From positions 832,001 to 896,000 of the forward strand of contig NZ_WTYX01000001.1 in NCBI RefSeq assembly GCF_009827395.1: DNA of 64,000 nucleotides, given 5' to 3'. The notes below the pieces were generated by a model. The model had not been told where the DNA came from. It did not search any database and saw only the letters and a program-made list of their open reading frames with translations. Every line of letters starts with the position of its first letter. Within the stretch, counting starts at the first letter, position 1. Shown piece after piece: positions 9,076-18,104 of this stretch. The DNA is from Pontixanthobacter aquaemixtae. GTDB taxonomy: Bacteria; Pseudomonadota; Alphaproteobacteria; Sphingomonadales; Sphingomonadaceae. Both the position numbers and the translations under genes were made by a program.

Positions 9076-10119
9076 ATGTCCGACAAGTTGAAAGTTGTAC
9101 AATGGGCAACCGGGAACATTGGCACGCGGGCCCTTCGCGCGGTGATAGAACACCCGCAGATGGAACTTGTCGGACTGTGGGTCCATTCACCTGACAAGGT
9201 CGGCCGCGATGCTGCGGAATTGTGCGGAGTTGACGGGAAATCGGGTGTTTTGGCGACCAATTCGTTGGACGAAATCGTCCGCCTGGATGCCGATTGCGTG
9301 CTCTACATGCCGCAAGCCACAGATATGGAGGCGCTGACCGCATTGCTCGCTTCGGGTAAGAATGTTGTCACCACGCGCGGCGACTTTCATTGCCCCAAGC
9401 TCATGGATGCGGCGCAGCGCGGCTTGATAGAAGCCGCCTGCCAATCAGGCAATGCGACTGTCTATTCCACCGGATCGAGCCCGGGCTTCATAACCGAAGC
9501 GTTTCCCGTTCCACTGCTATCGCTTTCACGGCGGCTCGATTGTCTGACCATTGACGAATTCGCAGATCTTGGCTCGCGCAATTCACCCGAACTGCTGTTT
9601 GGTTTTATGGGTTTTGGCAGTGAAGACTTCTCGACCGACACAGGGCAGATCGAACATATCAAAGCCGATTTCGCCGGCTCTTTGGCGCAGCTTGCTGATG
9701 CGGTTGGCATCGATATCGATCAGTGGTTGGCCGAAAAACAGGTCTCCAAAGCCACGCAAGACGTGCAAGTTTCTGCAGGCACAATCGGCAAAGGAACTGT
9801 CGCCGCGCAACGGATTGTTGTGACCGGCATGGCAGAAGGTATTCCGCGGCTTCGGTTCAGAGCCAATTGGTACGCCACCAACAAAATCGAAAACACAGAT
9901 TGGGAACTGCGCGATTCCGGCTGGCGGGTGCAGATATCGGGCGATACTCCACTGGATGTTAGCGTCAGCTTCCCGGTTGCGCCGGAAGATTACGCCGCAT
10001 TCACCCCGGGTCTCACCGCGCATCGGGCGGTAAATGCAATCCCCGCAGTTTGCGAGGCGGCTAGCGGAATTGCGACGACCGTATCGCTTGGTCAGGTCAT
10101 TGCGAATTTCGCGAAGTAG
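9076..10119 (+). CDS. Dihydrodipicolinate-reductase-like NAD(P)-binding protein (COG3804 type)
   Basis: A 347-aa oxidoreductase with an N-terminal Rossmann fold starting KVVQWATGNIGTRALRAVIEH, as in the 2,4-diaminopentanoate dehydrogenase / COG3804 group related to dihydrodipicolinate reductase. The ATG at 9076 follows a GGAG ribosome-binding site; a TTG two codons upstream is less likely. Homologues of this group often occur in catabolic clusters next to acyl-CoA enzymes, but their substrates are mostly unknown. It is 49 bp after the MFS gene on the same strand, so probably the same transcript. Confidence 0.8.
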   Translation: MSDKLKVVQWATGNIGTRALRAVIEHPQMELVGLWVHSPDKVGRDAAELCGVDGKSGVLATNSLDEIVRLDADCVLYMPQATDMEALTALLASGKNVVTTRGDFHCPKLMDAAQRGLIEAACQSGNATVYSTGSSPGFITEAFPVPLLSLSRRLDCLTIDEFADLGSRNSPELLFGFMGFGSEDFSTDTGQIEHIKADFAGSLAQLADAVGIDIDQWLAEKQVSKATQDVQVSAGTIGKGTVAAQRIVVTGMAEGIPRLRFRANWYATNKIENTDWELRDSGWRVQISGDTPLDVSVSFPVAPEDYAAFTPGLTAHRAVNAIPAVCEAASGIATTVSLGQVIANFAK

Positions 10120-10243
10120 GCATTGTTGGTGCTGCATCGCGTTGACGATGATTGGTGCAGTGCCGCATATCCGACTTGCCGTTCACCCAGCGAAGCGGCA
10201 TCGCTTGACCAAGAGCAATTCATAAAGACTAGGGCTAACGAAC

Positions 10244-10474
10244 ATGGCGACGGAAATTTTGCTTCCCAAAATTGGTTTTTCAATGACCGAAGGCATGGTC
10301 GCCGAATGGATGTTCGGTGACGGCGAAGAGGTGAAAGAAGGCGAAATCCTTTACCTGCTCGACGCAGACAAATCAGCCAATGAAGTTGAAGCACCGGCTT
10401 CGGGTAAGCTGAAAGTCATCGCGGAAGAAGGCAAAGTCTATCCGGTCGGCGAAGTTCTCGGCTATATCGAATAG
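10244..10474 (+). CDS. Free-standing lipoyl-domain protein
   Basis: A complete 76-aa lipoyl domain and nothing else. It has the hammerhead fold sequence MATEILLPKIGFSMTEG and the lipoylation loop LLDADKSANEVEAP, in which Lys43 is the predicted lipoate attachment site (the canonical loop is ETDKA). The 2-oxoacid dehydrogenase E2 encoded at 19799 in the same island has no lipoyl domain. I therefore infer that this protein is the mobile swinging arm of that complex, supplied in trans. Its own start and stop are clear; it follows the COG3804 gene by 124 bp and may have its own promoter. Confidence 0.93.
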   Translation: MATEILLPKIGFSMTEGMVAEWMFGDGEEVKEGEILYLLDADKSANEVEAPASGKLKVIAEEGKVYPVGEVLGYIE

Positions 10475-10492
10475 GGCAAACACCCTCCCGGC

Positions 10493-11605
10493 CTAGTCGA
10501 GCGTATAAAGGTCTGTTCGGCTGAACGGCCTGAAGCCGTCAAACTTGCCTGTGCGAATTTTGCGTGGCCATTCGGGCTCGACGATCAGTGTCCGGCCAAC
10601 CGCGATCAGATCAAATTCCTCTTTCTCCATCCTTTCCACAAGGCCGTCGATTGCTGCGGGCGTAGATGTGTCTTCGTTGAAGACGTTGATGAAGTCGCTC
10701 GAGAGGCCGACCGACCCGACGCTTATCGTTGCGGCACCGGTCAGTTTCTTGGCCCATCCGGCAAAGTTCAGGCCTTTCTCCCCGTCAAGTTCGGGGAATT
10801 CGGCTTCCCAATAGCGTCGCTGAGAGCAGTGAAGGATATCTACCCCCGCTTCGACCAGCGGGCACAACCAATCTGCCATTTCATCGGGCGAAAGAGCCAA
10901 CCGGGCTTCAAAATCCTGCTGTTTCCATTGGCTCACGCGGAGAATGAGCGGGAAGTCCTCGCCAACCGCCTTGCGGATTGCGCGGATCATTTCGGCAGCG
11001 AATGCAGTCCGGTCGCGCAGGCTTGCTCCACCCCAGCGGTCGGTTCGCAAATTTGTGCCTGACCAGAAAAACTGATCGACCAGATATCCGTGCGCACCAT
11101 GCACTTCTAGCGCATCGAAGCCGAGCCGTTTTGCATCGCTTGCGGCTTTGGCAAAGGCAGCGATTGTGTCGGTGACATCCGTTTCGCTCATGACCACACC
11201 GCGTTCATTGCCCGGCGCCAAAAGGCCGGAAGGACTTTCAAACGGGGCATCGGGCTCGAAATCCGTTGTCAGGCTTTTGACAGCGCCAACATGCCAGATC
11301 TGAGGCGCGATCAATCCGCCGGCATCGTGAACTTCCTTCACCACATTGGCCCAGCCATCGAGCGCTTCACCATGGAAATAAGGAACGCCCGCTTCGTTGC
11401 GCGAGGCAGGCCGGTCGACAACCGTCCCCTCGGTCACAATCAATCCAACTTCGCCTTCGGCCCGCCGGCGGTAATATGCCTGTTGCGGCGCACCGACCAT
11501 GCCGCCTTCCGCGAACGAACGGGTCATGGGGGCCATAACAATCCGGTTCTTCATACGCAGCGATTTCAGCTGGAATGGTTCGAACAGCGCGGATGTATTG
11601 GTCAA
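10493..11605 (-). CDS. NADH:flavin oxidoreductase, Old Yellow Enzyme family
   Basis: A 370-aa FMN-dependent TIM-barrel ene-reductase. Recognisable elements are the N-terminal KNRIVMAPMTRSFAEGG, the active-site segment EVHGAHGYLVDQFFWSGTN and the C-terminal phosphate-binding region FDLIAVGRTLIVEPEW. Such enzymes reduce activated C=C bonds of enones, including cyclic ones, or open nitro/ester substrates. It lies 32 bp downstream of the enoyl-CoA hydratase gene in a minus-strand pair. Its 3' end faces the lipoyl-domain gene with an 18-bp gap. It is part of the island and probably acts on an unsaturated ring ketone intermediate. Confidence 0.92.
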   Translation of the reverse strand: MTNTSALFEPFQLKSLRMKNRIVMAPMTRSFAEGGMVGAPQQAYYRRRAEGEVGLIVTEGTVVDRPASRNEAGVPYFHGEALDGWANVVKEVHDAGGLIAPQIWHVGAVKSLTTDFEPDAPFESPSGLLAPGNERGVVMSETDVTDTIAAFAKAASDAKRLGFDALEVHGAHGYLVDQFFWSGTNLRTDRWGGASLRDRTAFAAEMIRAIRKAVGEDFPLILRVSQWKQQDFEARLALSPDEMADWLCPLVEAGVDILHCSQRRYWEAEFPELDGEKGLNFAGWAKKLTGAATISVGSVGLSSDFINVFNEDTSTPAAIDGLVERMEKEEFDLIAVGRTLIVEPEWPRKIRTGKFDGFRPFSRTDLYTLD

Positions 11606-11637
11606 TGAAGTTCTCCGATTGATATGTGATTGGTTGC

Positions 11638-12438
11638 TCAGTCGCGATGAAAATTGGGCTTTCGCTTTTCGCGCAGTGCCGCGATTGCTTCGGCATGATC
11701 CGGATCGCGAACCGATTCCGCTTCCCAGCGCAAACCCGGGTCCAACAAAGTGTGCGACAACCGCTTCAGTTCCATGTTCAAAAGAGCTTTGGTCCGTCGC
11801 AGTGCGAATTGGGGTTTGGACAACAGGCTTTGGCAGACATCGTCTACAGATTGGTCAAGCTGTTGCAGTGGAACAGAGCGGCTGATTAGTCCTATCTTCA
11901 CTGCCTGTTCGGCCGTGATCGGTTCTCCAGTCAGCAGGAATTCCTTGGCACGGGTTAGGCCAATGCGGTGCGGCCAGATAATCGCGCCTCCATCACCAGC
12001 GACCAGCCCGATATTCACATGCGGATCGCCAATTTTGGCTCCGTCTGCGGCAATGATGATATCGCAGAGCAGCGCGATCGTGGCGCCAAGTCCGATGGCG
12101 TGCCCGTTCAGGCGGCAAACCACCGGCTTTTCCAAACCGATCAGTCGCTCGACGATTTCTTTTGCCATTGCGATTTCGTGATCGAACCGTTCCGGCTCCG
12201 CAGCGTTGCGGGCGATGTGTTCCAAATCTCCGCCGGCAGAGAAGGCTTTCCCGGCGCCGGTCAGGATGATCACGTCAGAAGACGGGTCGTTGGCCGCAAA
12301 TTCCAGAGCGCGTGGCAATTCGTCATGCATTTCAAGATTGAACGCATTGAGCGACGCCGGACGGTTCAAACAAACCTTCAGCGCTCTGCCGGACCGGGAA
12401 AAGGCAATCGTTTCGAGTTCAGGCTGGCTGGATGACAT
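11638..12438 (-). CDS. Enoyl-CoA hydratase/isomerase (crotonase family)
   Basis: A 266-aa crotonase-fold enzyme for hydration, isomerisation or C-C cleavage of a CoA thioester. The first oxyanion-hole segment is GKAFSAGGDLEHIA and the second NGHAIGLGATIALLCDIIIA. In the catalytic stretch after IGLVAGDGG the usual glutamates of true hydratases are not evident at the expected positions. A hydratase assignment is therefore tentative, and a hydrolase or isomerase role is possible. It is the upstream gene of a pair with the Old Yellow Enzyme and divergent from the KstD-like flavoprotein at 12569. Confidence 0.9.
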   Translation of the reverse strand: MSSSQPELETIAFSRSGRALKVCLNRPASLNAFNLEMHDELPRALEFAANDPSSDVIILTGAGKAFSAGGDLEHIARNAAEPERFDHEIAMAKEIVERLIGLEKPVVCRLNGHAIGLGATIALLCDIIIAADGAKIGDPHVNIGLVAGDGGAIIWPHRIGLTRAKEFLLTGEPITAEQAVKIGLISRSVPLQQLDQSVDDVCQSLLSKPQFALRRTKALLNMELKRLSHTLLDPGLRWEAESVRDPDHAEAIAALREKRKPNFHRD

Positions 12439-12568
12439 CGTTCGGGCTCTCCTTGACCCCGCTTAACACGCCCGAGCGATATGCGAACGTCGCAGGGGCG
12501 ATAATGCTTGCTCATGCGGCTTTACAGCGCTCAAATCTGATCGCGCGCAAAGAAGATCGGTGAGGCAT

Positions 12569-14257
12569 ATGCAGGGATTTGACGAAACGTTCGATTGGGT
12601 TGTTGTCGGTAGCGGGGCGGGATCATTTGCTTCGGCACTGGTAATGCGCGAGGCAGGCAAATCGGTCACCATTCTCGAGAAGACAGAGTTTCTCGGCGGA
12701 ACAACGGCAAAGTCGGGCGGGGTAATGTGGATTCCCGGCAACCGTTTCATGGCGCAGGATGGCGAGCCAGATTCGATCGAAGCGGCCGCCACCTATCTTG
12801 ATGCGCTTCAGGCGGTGGATGGTGGAGAAGCCCCGGGAACTTCGAAAACGAAGCGGCACTCTTTTCTTGTCGAAGGCCCCAAAGCGGTCGATTTCCTGAT
12901 AGAAAAGGGGGTCAAATTGCGCCGCGGCCCGCAATTCTGGCCGGACTATTACGACGAAGTTGAAGGCGGCTGCAAAACAACAAGAACGGTTGTTGCTGAG
13001 CCATTCAATCTCAAGGAACTGGGGAAAATGTCGGCCATGCTCCGGCCCGGTTTCGCCCCCTTCAATCTGTTGCTTGGTGAAGGGATGGAGGCCGGCCATA
13101 GCCGCACCAATCCGGCGGCCAAGAAGATCCTTCTTCGCATCGCATTCAGGACAATTCGCGACAAATTGCTGGTGCGCAAATTCACCACTGCAGGCGCAGC
13201 CTTGCAGGGCAGGATGCTCAAGGCAGCTATCGATGCAGGCGCTGATGTGCGCACCAATTGCGCTGTTGAAGAGCTGGTCATCGAAGATGGCGCAGTTACC
13301 GGTGTGGTTGTCCGGCGCGATGGCAAAACGGTCAGGATTGGTGCGCGCGTCGGTGTGCTGGTCAATGCCGGCGGTTTTTCGCGCAATCAGGAGATGCGCG
13401 ACAAATATACGCCGGGAACCAAGTCCGAATGGTCGCAGGTGCCCGAAGGCGATACCGGCGAAATGCACCAAGAGCTTGAGCGGGTTGGGGGCGTTTTGGC
13501 CCAGATGGACCAGCTGGTCGGGTTTCAAACCACAACGCCGCCGGGCTGGCAGGATGCCTATGTGATGCCCGGGGCGCAGGGGATGACGGGTAAGCCTCAC
13601 GCAATCCTCGTGGACCAGTCAGGCGCAAGATATATGAACGAAGGCGGGTCCTACGAGCTCTATTGCGAGACAATGCGCAAGCGCGACAAAGATGTGCCGG
13701 CCATACCCAGCTGGGCCATCTTCGACAGGCAATATGTCGAGAAGTACAAGGTTGCCGAAAAATTCATCGACAAGAAAATTCCCGAGGGATGGGTAGAGGA
13801 AGGATATCTGCATACCTCCGATACCTTGGCGGGTCTTGCCGCCAGCATCGGCGTTCCAGCCGATACACTAAACGCGACGATAGAGCGGTGGAACGGATTT
13901 GTTGCGCAAGGGAGGGATGCCGATTTCAACCGCGGCGAGCGCGCCTATGACAATTGCGGTTTTGTGGGTGATCCGTTTTCGGAGGCAAGTTCGATTGGCT
14001 CGATTGAGCAGGGTCCGTTTTATGCCGTTCCGGTCGTGCCGGGCGATGTCAGCACTTATGGCGGGGTGGTTACCGATGAAAAAGCGCGGGTTCTAAACGC
14101 TGATGGTGACCCGATTGGCGGACTCTACGCGACGGGAACATCGACGGCGTCCGCCATGGGCAATGTCTATCCGGGGGCAGGATCGAGCATTGGACCATCG
14201 ATGACGTTCGGCTTTATTGCGGCCAAACACGCTGCCGGATTGGACAACCAGCTGTAG
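12569..14257 (+). CDS. FAD-dependent dehydrogenase, 3-ketosteroid-delta1-dehydrogenase-like
   Basis: A 562-aa FAD_binding_2 flavoprotein. The N-terminus has the dinucleotide motif VVGSGAGSFASAL and EKTEFLGGTTAKSGGVMWIP; the C-terminus has the FAD-closing motif YPGAGSSIGPSMTFG. This arrangement matches the KstD/fumarate-reductase-like family whose members desaturate ring ketones. A TYGGVV segment lies where KstD proteins have their catalytic tyrosine region. I use the ATG at 12569; a GTG three codons upstream is also possible. It sits alone on the plus strand, divergent from the enoyl-CoA hydratase gene. With the Rieske oxygenase and the paired acyl-CoA dehydrogenases it points to a cyclic, steroid- or terpenoid-like substrate, but that is inference. 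Confidence 0.88.
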   Translation: MQGFDETFDWVVVGSGAGSFASALVMREAGKSVTILEKTEFLGGTTAKSGGVMWIPGNRFMAQDGEPDSIEAAATYLDALQAVDGGEAPGTSKTKRHSFLVEGPKAVDFLIEKGVKLRRGPQFWPDYYDEVEGGCKTTRTVVAEPFNLKELGKMSAMLRPGFAPFNLLLGEGMEAGHSRTNPAAKKILLRIAFRTIRDKLLVRKFTTAGAALQGRMLKAAIDAGADVRTNCAVEELVIEDGAVTGVVVRRDGKTVRIGARVGVLVNAGGFSRNQEMRDKYTPGTKSEWSQVPEGDTGEMHQELERVGGVLAQMDQLVGFQTTTPPGWQDAYVMPGAQGMTGKPHAILVDQSGARYMNEGGSYELYCETMRKRDKDVPAIPSWAIFDRQYVEKYKVAEKFIDKKIPEGWVEEGYLHTSDTLAGLAASIGVPADTLNATIERWNGFVAQGRDADFNRGERAYDNCGFVGDPFSEASSIGSIEQGPFYAVPVVPGDVSTYGGVVTDEKARVLNADGDPIGGLYATGTSTASAMGNVYPGAGSSIGPSMTFGFIAAKHAAGLDNQL

Positions 14258-14303
14258 CGTTTCAACGCAGCAGCGATACTCTGGCGATTTTCCGATAGCG
14301 CGA

Positions 14304-14332
14304 TTGACGTTTACGCGAACTCTCCCGAATGT
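14304..14332 (+). promoter_or_regulatory. Candidate promoter for the E1 alpha-E1 beta-hydrolase operon
   Basis: TTGACG at 14304-14309 and GAATGT at 14327-14332 are separated by 17 bases, a good sigma70-like -35 and a weaker -10. A GAGGA ribosome-binding site at 14355 follows before the ATG at 14366. Assigned by eye only. Confidence 0.35.
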
Positions 14333-14365
14333 TGGTTCCATCCCGAATAGCTGTCGAGGAATCCA

Positions 14366-15361
14366 ATGACAGAGCTCAGCAATGCGCCCAAGCCGGACGG
14401 CGAAGCGCTTAAAGATATCTACCGCCGCATGTTGCGGATCGAACGCAACGAAGATGAAATCCTCTCGACCATCCGCAAGGGTCGCCTGACCATGCCGTAT
14501 TACTCGGCGCGGGGCCAAGAGGTTATTCCAGCCACGGTTTCGCATTTCCTGAATGATGAAGACCAGATCTGCACCATCTATCGCGGTGTCCAGGATATGG
14601 TCGCCAAGGATATGCCGCTCAAACCGCTTTGGGCGGAAATTGCCGGCCGCGTTGAAGGGACTTGCAAGGGCAAGGGTGGGGGTATGCACATCACTCATCC
14701 CGAAACCGGGGTTATGGTCACCACCGGTATTGTCGGCTCTTCCATGCCGATTGCCAATGGCCTTGCATGGGCGGCGAAACTGGATGGCAGCGACCGTGTG
14801 GTCGTGGCCTATTTCGGCGATGGCGCGTCCAACATCGGCGCTTTTCACGAGGCCTTGAATATGGCTTCGGTCTGGAAGCTGCCGGTCATTTTTGTCTGTG
14901 CAAACAACCTTTTCGCAGAGCATACGCGGTATGAAGACGCAACTTCGGTTGACCAGATTTCGAAGCGGGCAATCGGATACGGCATGCCCGGCTTCACGGT
15001 CGATGGGAACAATCCGGACGATATGTATGCGCATATGGCAGCGGCTGTAGAACGTGCGCGTTCGGGTGAAGGCCCGACTTTGCTTGAATGTATGACTTTC
15101 CGGTTCCGCGGCCATGTTCTTGGCGATGACGACAAGTACATGACCAAGGAAGAGAAAGAGGCGGCAATGGCTGCCGATCCTTTGCCGGCACTGAGGCAGC
15201 GCCTCGTCGATGATGGTATTGCCACCGAAGAAGAGCTGGCATCGCTTCAGGAATCGCTCGAGCAAGAGGTGGCAGATGCCCGCGACTTTGGTCTGGCTGG
15301 CGAACTGCCGTCTGAAGATGAACTGAGACGCGATGTCTTCGCCGAGGAGATTCCGGCATGA
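14366..15361 (+). CDS. 2-oxoacid (acetoin-type) dehydrogenase E1, alpha subunit
   Basis: The 331-aa TPP-binding subunit of a heterotetrameric E1. It contains the TPP/Mg motif GDG (residues 151-153) ending in NN (180-181), plus GKGGGMHI and the E1-alpha signature RFRGHVLGDD. Similarity of layout is closest to acetoin dehydrogenase and branched-chain-type E1 alpha. It decarboxylates a 2-oxoacid (or cleaves a diketone) and passes the acyl group to lipoate. Its ATG is preceded by GAGGA; its stop overlaps the E1 beta start by 4 bp, so both subunits are made in step. Confidence 0.95.
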   Translation: MTELSNAPKPDGEALKDIYRRMLRIERNEDEILSTIRKGRLTMPYYSARGQEVIPATVSHFLNDEDQICTIYRGVQDMVAKDMPLKPLWAEIAGRVEGTCKGKGGGMHITHPETGVMVTTGIVGSSMPIANGLAWAAKLDGSDRVVVAYFGDGASNIGAFHEALNMASVWKLPVIFVCANNLFAEHTRYEDATSVDQISKRAIGYGMPGFTVDGNNPDDMYAHMAAAVERARSGEGPTLLECMTFRFRGHVLGDDDKYMTKEEKEAAMAADPLPALRQRLVDDGIATEEELASLQESLEQEVADARDFGLAGELPSEDELRRDVFAEEIPA

Positions 15362-16347
15362 GCGAGATGGAAAAAATGCACGCCATCCAGGCGATCAATT
15401 CGGCCCTGCATCAAGCCATGGCAGAAGATGACAAGGTCCTGGTGCTCGGCGAGGATATCGCCGACAAGGAAGGCGGAGGTGTCACCGGCACAACCGCGGG
15501 GCTTTCCACCAAATTCGGGACTGATCGGGTCAAGTCTACTCCGATTTCCGAACAAGCCATTATGGGCGCCGCAATTGGCGCAGCGATGGCCGGTTACAAG
15601 CCGGTCGCCGAAATCATGATGATGAATTTCACCACCGTCGCGATGGACATGATCGTCAATCACGCCGCAAAATTGCGCTTCATGTCGGGCGGCCAGACCA
15701 ACGTGCCTTTGGTTATACGTACGATGACCGGTGCAGGGTGGCAGACGGCGGGCCAGCATTCGGACTTCCTCGAAGGCTGGTTTGCGCATACCGCCGGAAT
15801 CAAGGTCGTTTGCCCGGCATTCCCGGCTGATTACAAAGGGCTGATGCTATCGGCGATCCAGGATCCCGATCCGGTGATCTTTGTCGAGGGCGGGGGGACA
15901 TTCTTCATTCCGAACGACGTGCCCAGCGATCAGGGACCAATTCCGCTTGGCAAGGCCAATGTGGTTCAGGAAGGAACCGATTTGACCATCGTGACATGGT
16001 CTGCCCAGACAGTCCGCGCGATGATGGCAGCGCCTGCGATTGCAGAGGCAGGTATTTCTGCCGAGATTATCGATCTGCGAACGGTATCGCCTTGGGATAA
16101 GGAAACTGTCCTGGCATCTGTCGAGAAAACCGGACGTCTGTTGGTGGCACACGAGGCGGTTCGCAATTTCGGGCCCGGCGCAGAGATTGCTGCAACTGTG
16201 AACGAGGAACTGTTCGGCAAGCTAAAAGGGCCCGTAAGGCGTCTTGGCGGGCCAACCTGCGCGGTGCCTTTTGCCAAGAACCTGGAAACTGCCTTTATCG
16301 TCCAGCCGGATGATATGGTCGCAGCCGCCAAGGAGCTGATGGGCTGA
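15358..16347 (+). CDS. 2-oxoacid (acetoin-type) dehydrogenase E1, beta subunit
   Basis: The 329-aa E1 beta partner. It has the pyrimidine-binding domain with VLGEDIADKEGG near the N-terminus, FTTVAMDMIVNHAAKLRFMSGGQ and the C-terminal transketolase domain (TIVTWSAQTVRAM, DLRTVSPWD, HEAVRNFG). It overlaps the E1 alpha stop (ATGA). The E2 for this complex is at 19799 and the free lipoyl domain at 10244. No dihydrolipoamide dehydrogenase (E3) is present in the window, so the E3 must come from elsewhere in the genome. Confidence 0.95.
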   Translation: MSEMEKMHAIQAINSALHQAMAEDDKVLVLGEDIADKEGGGVTGTTAGLSTKFGTDRVKSTPISEQAIMGAAIGAAMAGYKPVAEIMMMNFTTVAMDMIVNHAAKLRFMSGGQTNVPLVIRTMTGAGWQTAGQHSDFLEGWFAHTAGIKVVCPAFPADYKGLMLSAIQDPDPVIFVEGGGTFFIPNDVPSDQGPIPLGKANVVQEGTDLTIVTWSAQTVRAMMAAPAIAEAGISAEIIDLRTVSPWDKETVLASVEKTGRLLVAHEAVRNFGPGAEIAATVNEELFGKLKGPVRRLGGPTCAVPFAKNLETAFIVQPDDMVAAAKELMG

Positions 16348-16348
16348 G

Positions 16349-17086
16349 GTGGCTACATCAGCAACCCGGCCCGTAATCGCGCTATTGCACGGTGGCGGGC
16401 AGGGGAGCTGGGTGTGGGAAGAGCTTGTCGCGCTGCTTGAACAAGCAGGCGTCAGAGCAATCGCGCTCGATGTGCCCGGTTGCGGGACCAAGCGAGGGCG
16501 CGATCTGTCAGCGATTGATGCCAATTGCGTTGCCGCCGAATTGGTCGATGATCTTTCCGGGCATGACGATGTGACATTGGTCGGCCATTCGCTGGCCGGA
16601 GCGATCCTGCCGCGAATGGCCGGGATATTGCCGAATAAATGGCGGCGGTTGATCTATGTCACATGCACCGCGCCGCCTACAGGAACAGGATTTCGTGCAC
16701 TGATGGGCAGCGGCCTCCACGGGGAAAATCCGGATGAAGTTGGCTGGCCGGTTGATCCCGCCAGCACCAGTGCTGACGAGCGATATCGCGTGATGTTTTG
16801 CAATGATATGTCCCGCGAAAATGCCGGGGCATTTCTGGCCAAGATGGGGCAGGATGACTGGCCGATGGACGTTCTGGTCCGGACCGATCACAAATATGAT
16901 CATCTGGCGGAGATCCCGTCGACCTATATCGTGTGCCAGCGAGACAATGGCTTGCCGCCAAATTGGCAACGCAAATTCGCCAAACGGCTGCATTGTGACC
17001 GCATTCGGGAAATCGACGCCGGTCATCAGGTTATGGTAACGCAGCCCGCAAAACTGGCGGAAATGCTCCTGGTAGAGCTTAGCTAG
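16349..17086 (+). CDS. Alpha/beta hydrolase
   Basis: A 245-aa cytosolic alpha/beta hydrolase, of the plant-esterase-like (MES/hydroxynitrile-lyase-like) subgroup by appearance. The oxyanion motif is LLHGGGQGSW (His14), the nucleophile elbow GHSLAG (Ser81) and the catalytic His226 in AGHQVM. It starts with GTG one base after the E1 beta stop, so it is the third gene of that operon. It probably hydrolyses an ester, a C-C bond or a CoA thioester in the same pathway. Its 3' end overlaps the convergent acyl-CoA dehydrogenase gene by 8 bp. Confidence 0.88.
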   Translation: MATSATRPVIALLHGGGQGSWVWEELVALLEQAGVRAIALDVPGCGTKRGRDLSAIDANCVAAELVDDLSGHDDVTLVGHSLAGAILPRMAGILPNKWRRLIYVTCTAPPTGTGFRALMGSGLHGENPDEVGWPVDPASTSADERYRVMFCNDMSRENAGAFLAKMGQDDWPMDVLVRTDHKYDHLAEIPSTYIVCQRDNGLPPNWQRKFAKRLHCDRIREIDAGHQVMVTQPAKLAEMLLVELS

Positions 17087-18104
17087 AAGAAAGAAGCGCG
17101 CGGCCCGCCACGCCTTCCCAATGATCGACATCGCCAGCAAGCGTGCAGTTCAGCATCGCACGCTTGAAAAAGCGGTGGCAGGGGTGCTCTTCGGTCAAGC
17201 CAATGCCGCCATGCAGCTGGATGGCGTCTTCTGCGATATCGCGAAAGGTGCGCACGCAGAGCGCCTTTAACGCCCCAAGTTCTTCCATACTGCTGGTTGG
17301 TCCGGCCCGGCTCCAAAGGAGTGCCTCGGCCGCTTCCAGCGCTGTCTTGTGATCAGCGACACGGTGTTTGAGCGCTTGAAACATTGCGAGCGGGCGATCG
17401 AACTGCCTGCGCGTTTTGAGATATTCGATCGTCATTTCGAGCAAAGTATTGGCAGCCCCCAGACTATCGCTGGCAATCGCCAATTGCGCCGATGGGGAAA
17501 TCAGATCGTGCAGCTCGCCGGCATCTTGCGGATTTGCAATGACGAGTGCGGGGTCCGGCTGGTAATTGTTCAACTCAAGCGAGAAGATCCGGCGGCTTGG
17601 ATCCCAAAGCGGGTGTTCGGACAATGTGATACCACCGGCATCGGTTGGGATCAGCAGGAAACCGGCGGCCGATGCTGCAACGACCTGCCGCGCCATGTCT
17701 GCCTCGAAATAGCCCGGAATAACGCCCGACAGCGTTCCATCCGCATTCTGCTCCACCGCTGCGCCGGGAAGCATGTTGAGCGGTGTATATTCGCCGCCTG
17801 AAACTCGCTTTATCCATTCCTCTTTGCCGGCAAGGCAGGTTGATGCCGCAACCGCCTGAAGCCCGAGCAGCGCAGGGATCAGGGGCACCGCCGGCAATGA
17901 CTTGCCCAACTCGTAATGGAGTGTCGCGGAAGCATCGCGCCCCATTCCCAAACCGCCCTGTTCATCAGACAGCTCAAGGATAAGCCACCCCATTTCAGCG
18001 GCCAATTGCCAGCTTTGATCGCGGTCAGGGGTGAGCGGATCGGGCGGAAACGCTTTCTGGACAGCATCGCGAAGTTCGGACAGCTCGATCATGACAGCGT
18101 CCAA
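17079..18104 (-). CDS. Acyl-CoA dehydrogenase, short divergent subunit
   Basis: A 341-aa acyl-CoA dehydrogenase-family protein, shorter than the usual ~380-400 aa. It keeps the C-terminal helical-bundle signatures IEYLKTRRQFDRP and QLHGGIGLTEEHPCHRFFKR. Where the neighbouring subunit has a candidate catalytic Glu (ASERG), this one reads ASDSLG. It may therefore be the non-catalytic or cofactor-binding half of a heteromeric enzyme. Its start overlaps the stop of the 399-aa paralogue by 16 bp. Adjacent overlapping pairs like this form alpha2beta2 dehydrogenases in steroid side-chain degradation (FadE26/27 and FadE28/29 types); that parallel is inferred. Confidence 0.87.
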   Translation of the reverse strand: MDAVMIELSELRDAVQKAFPPDPLTPDRDQSWQLAAEMGWLILELSDEQGGLGMGRDASATLHYELGKSLPAVPLIPALLGLQAVAASTCLAGKEEWIKRVSGGEYTPLNMLPGAAVEQNADGTLSGVIPGYFEADMARQVVAASAAGFLLIPTDAGGITLSEHPLWDPSRRIFSLELNNYQPDPALVIANPQDAGELHDLISPSAQLAIASDSLGAANTLLEMTIEYLKTRRQFDRPLAMFQALKHRVADHKTALEAAEALLWSRAGPTSSMEELGALKALCVRTFRDIAEDAIQLHGGIGLTEEHPCHRFFKRAMLNCTLAGDVDHWEGVAGRALLSSS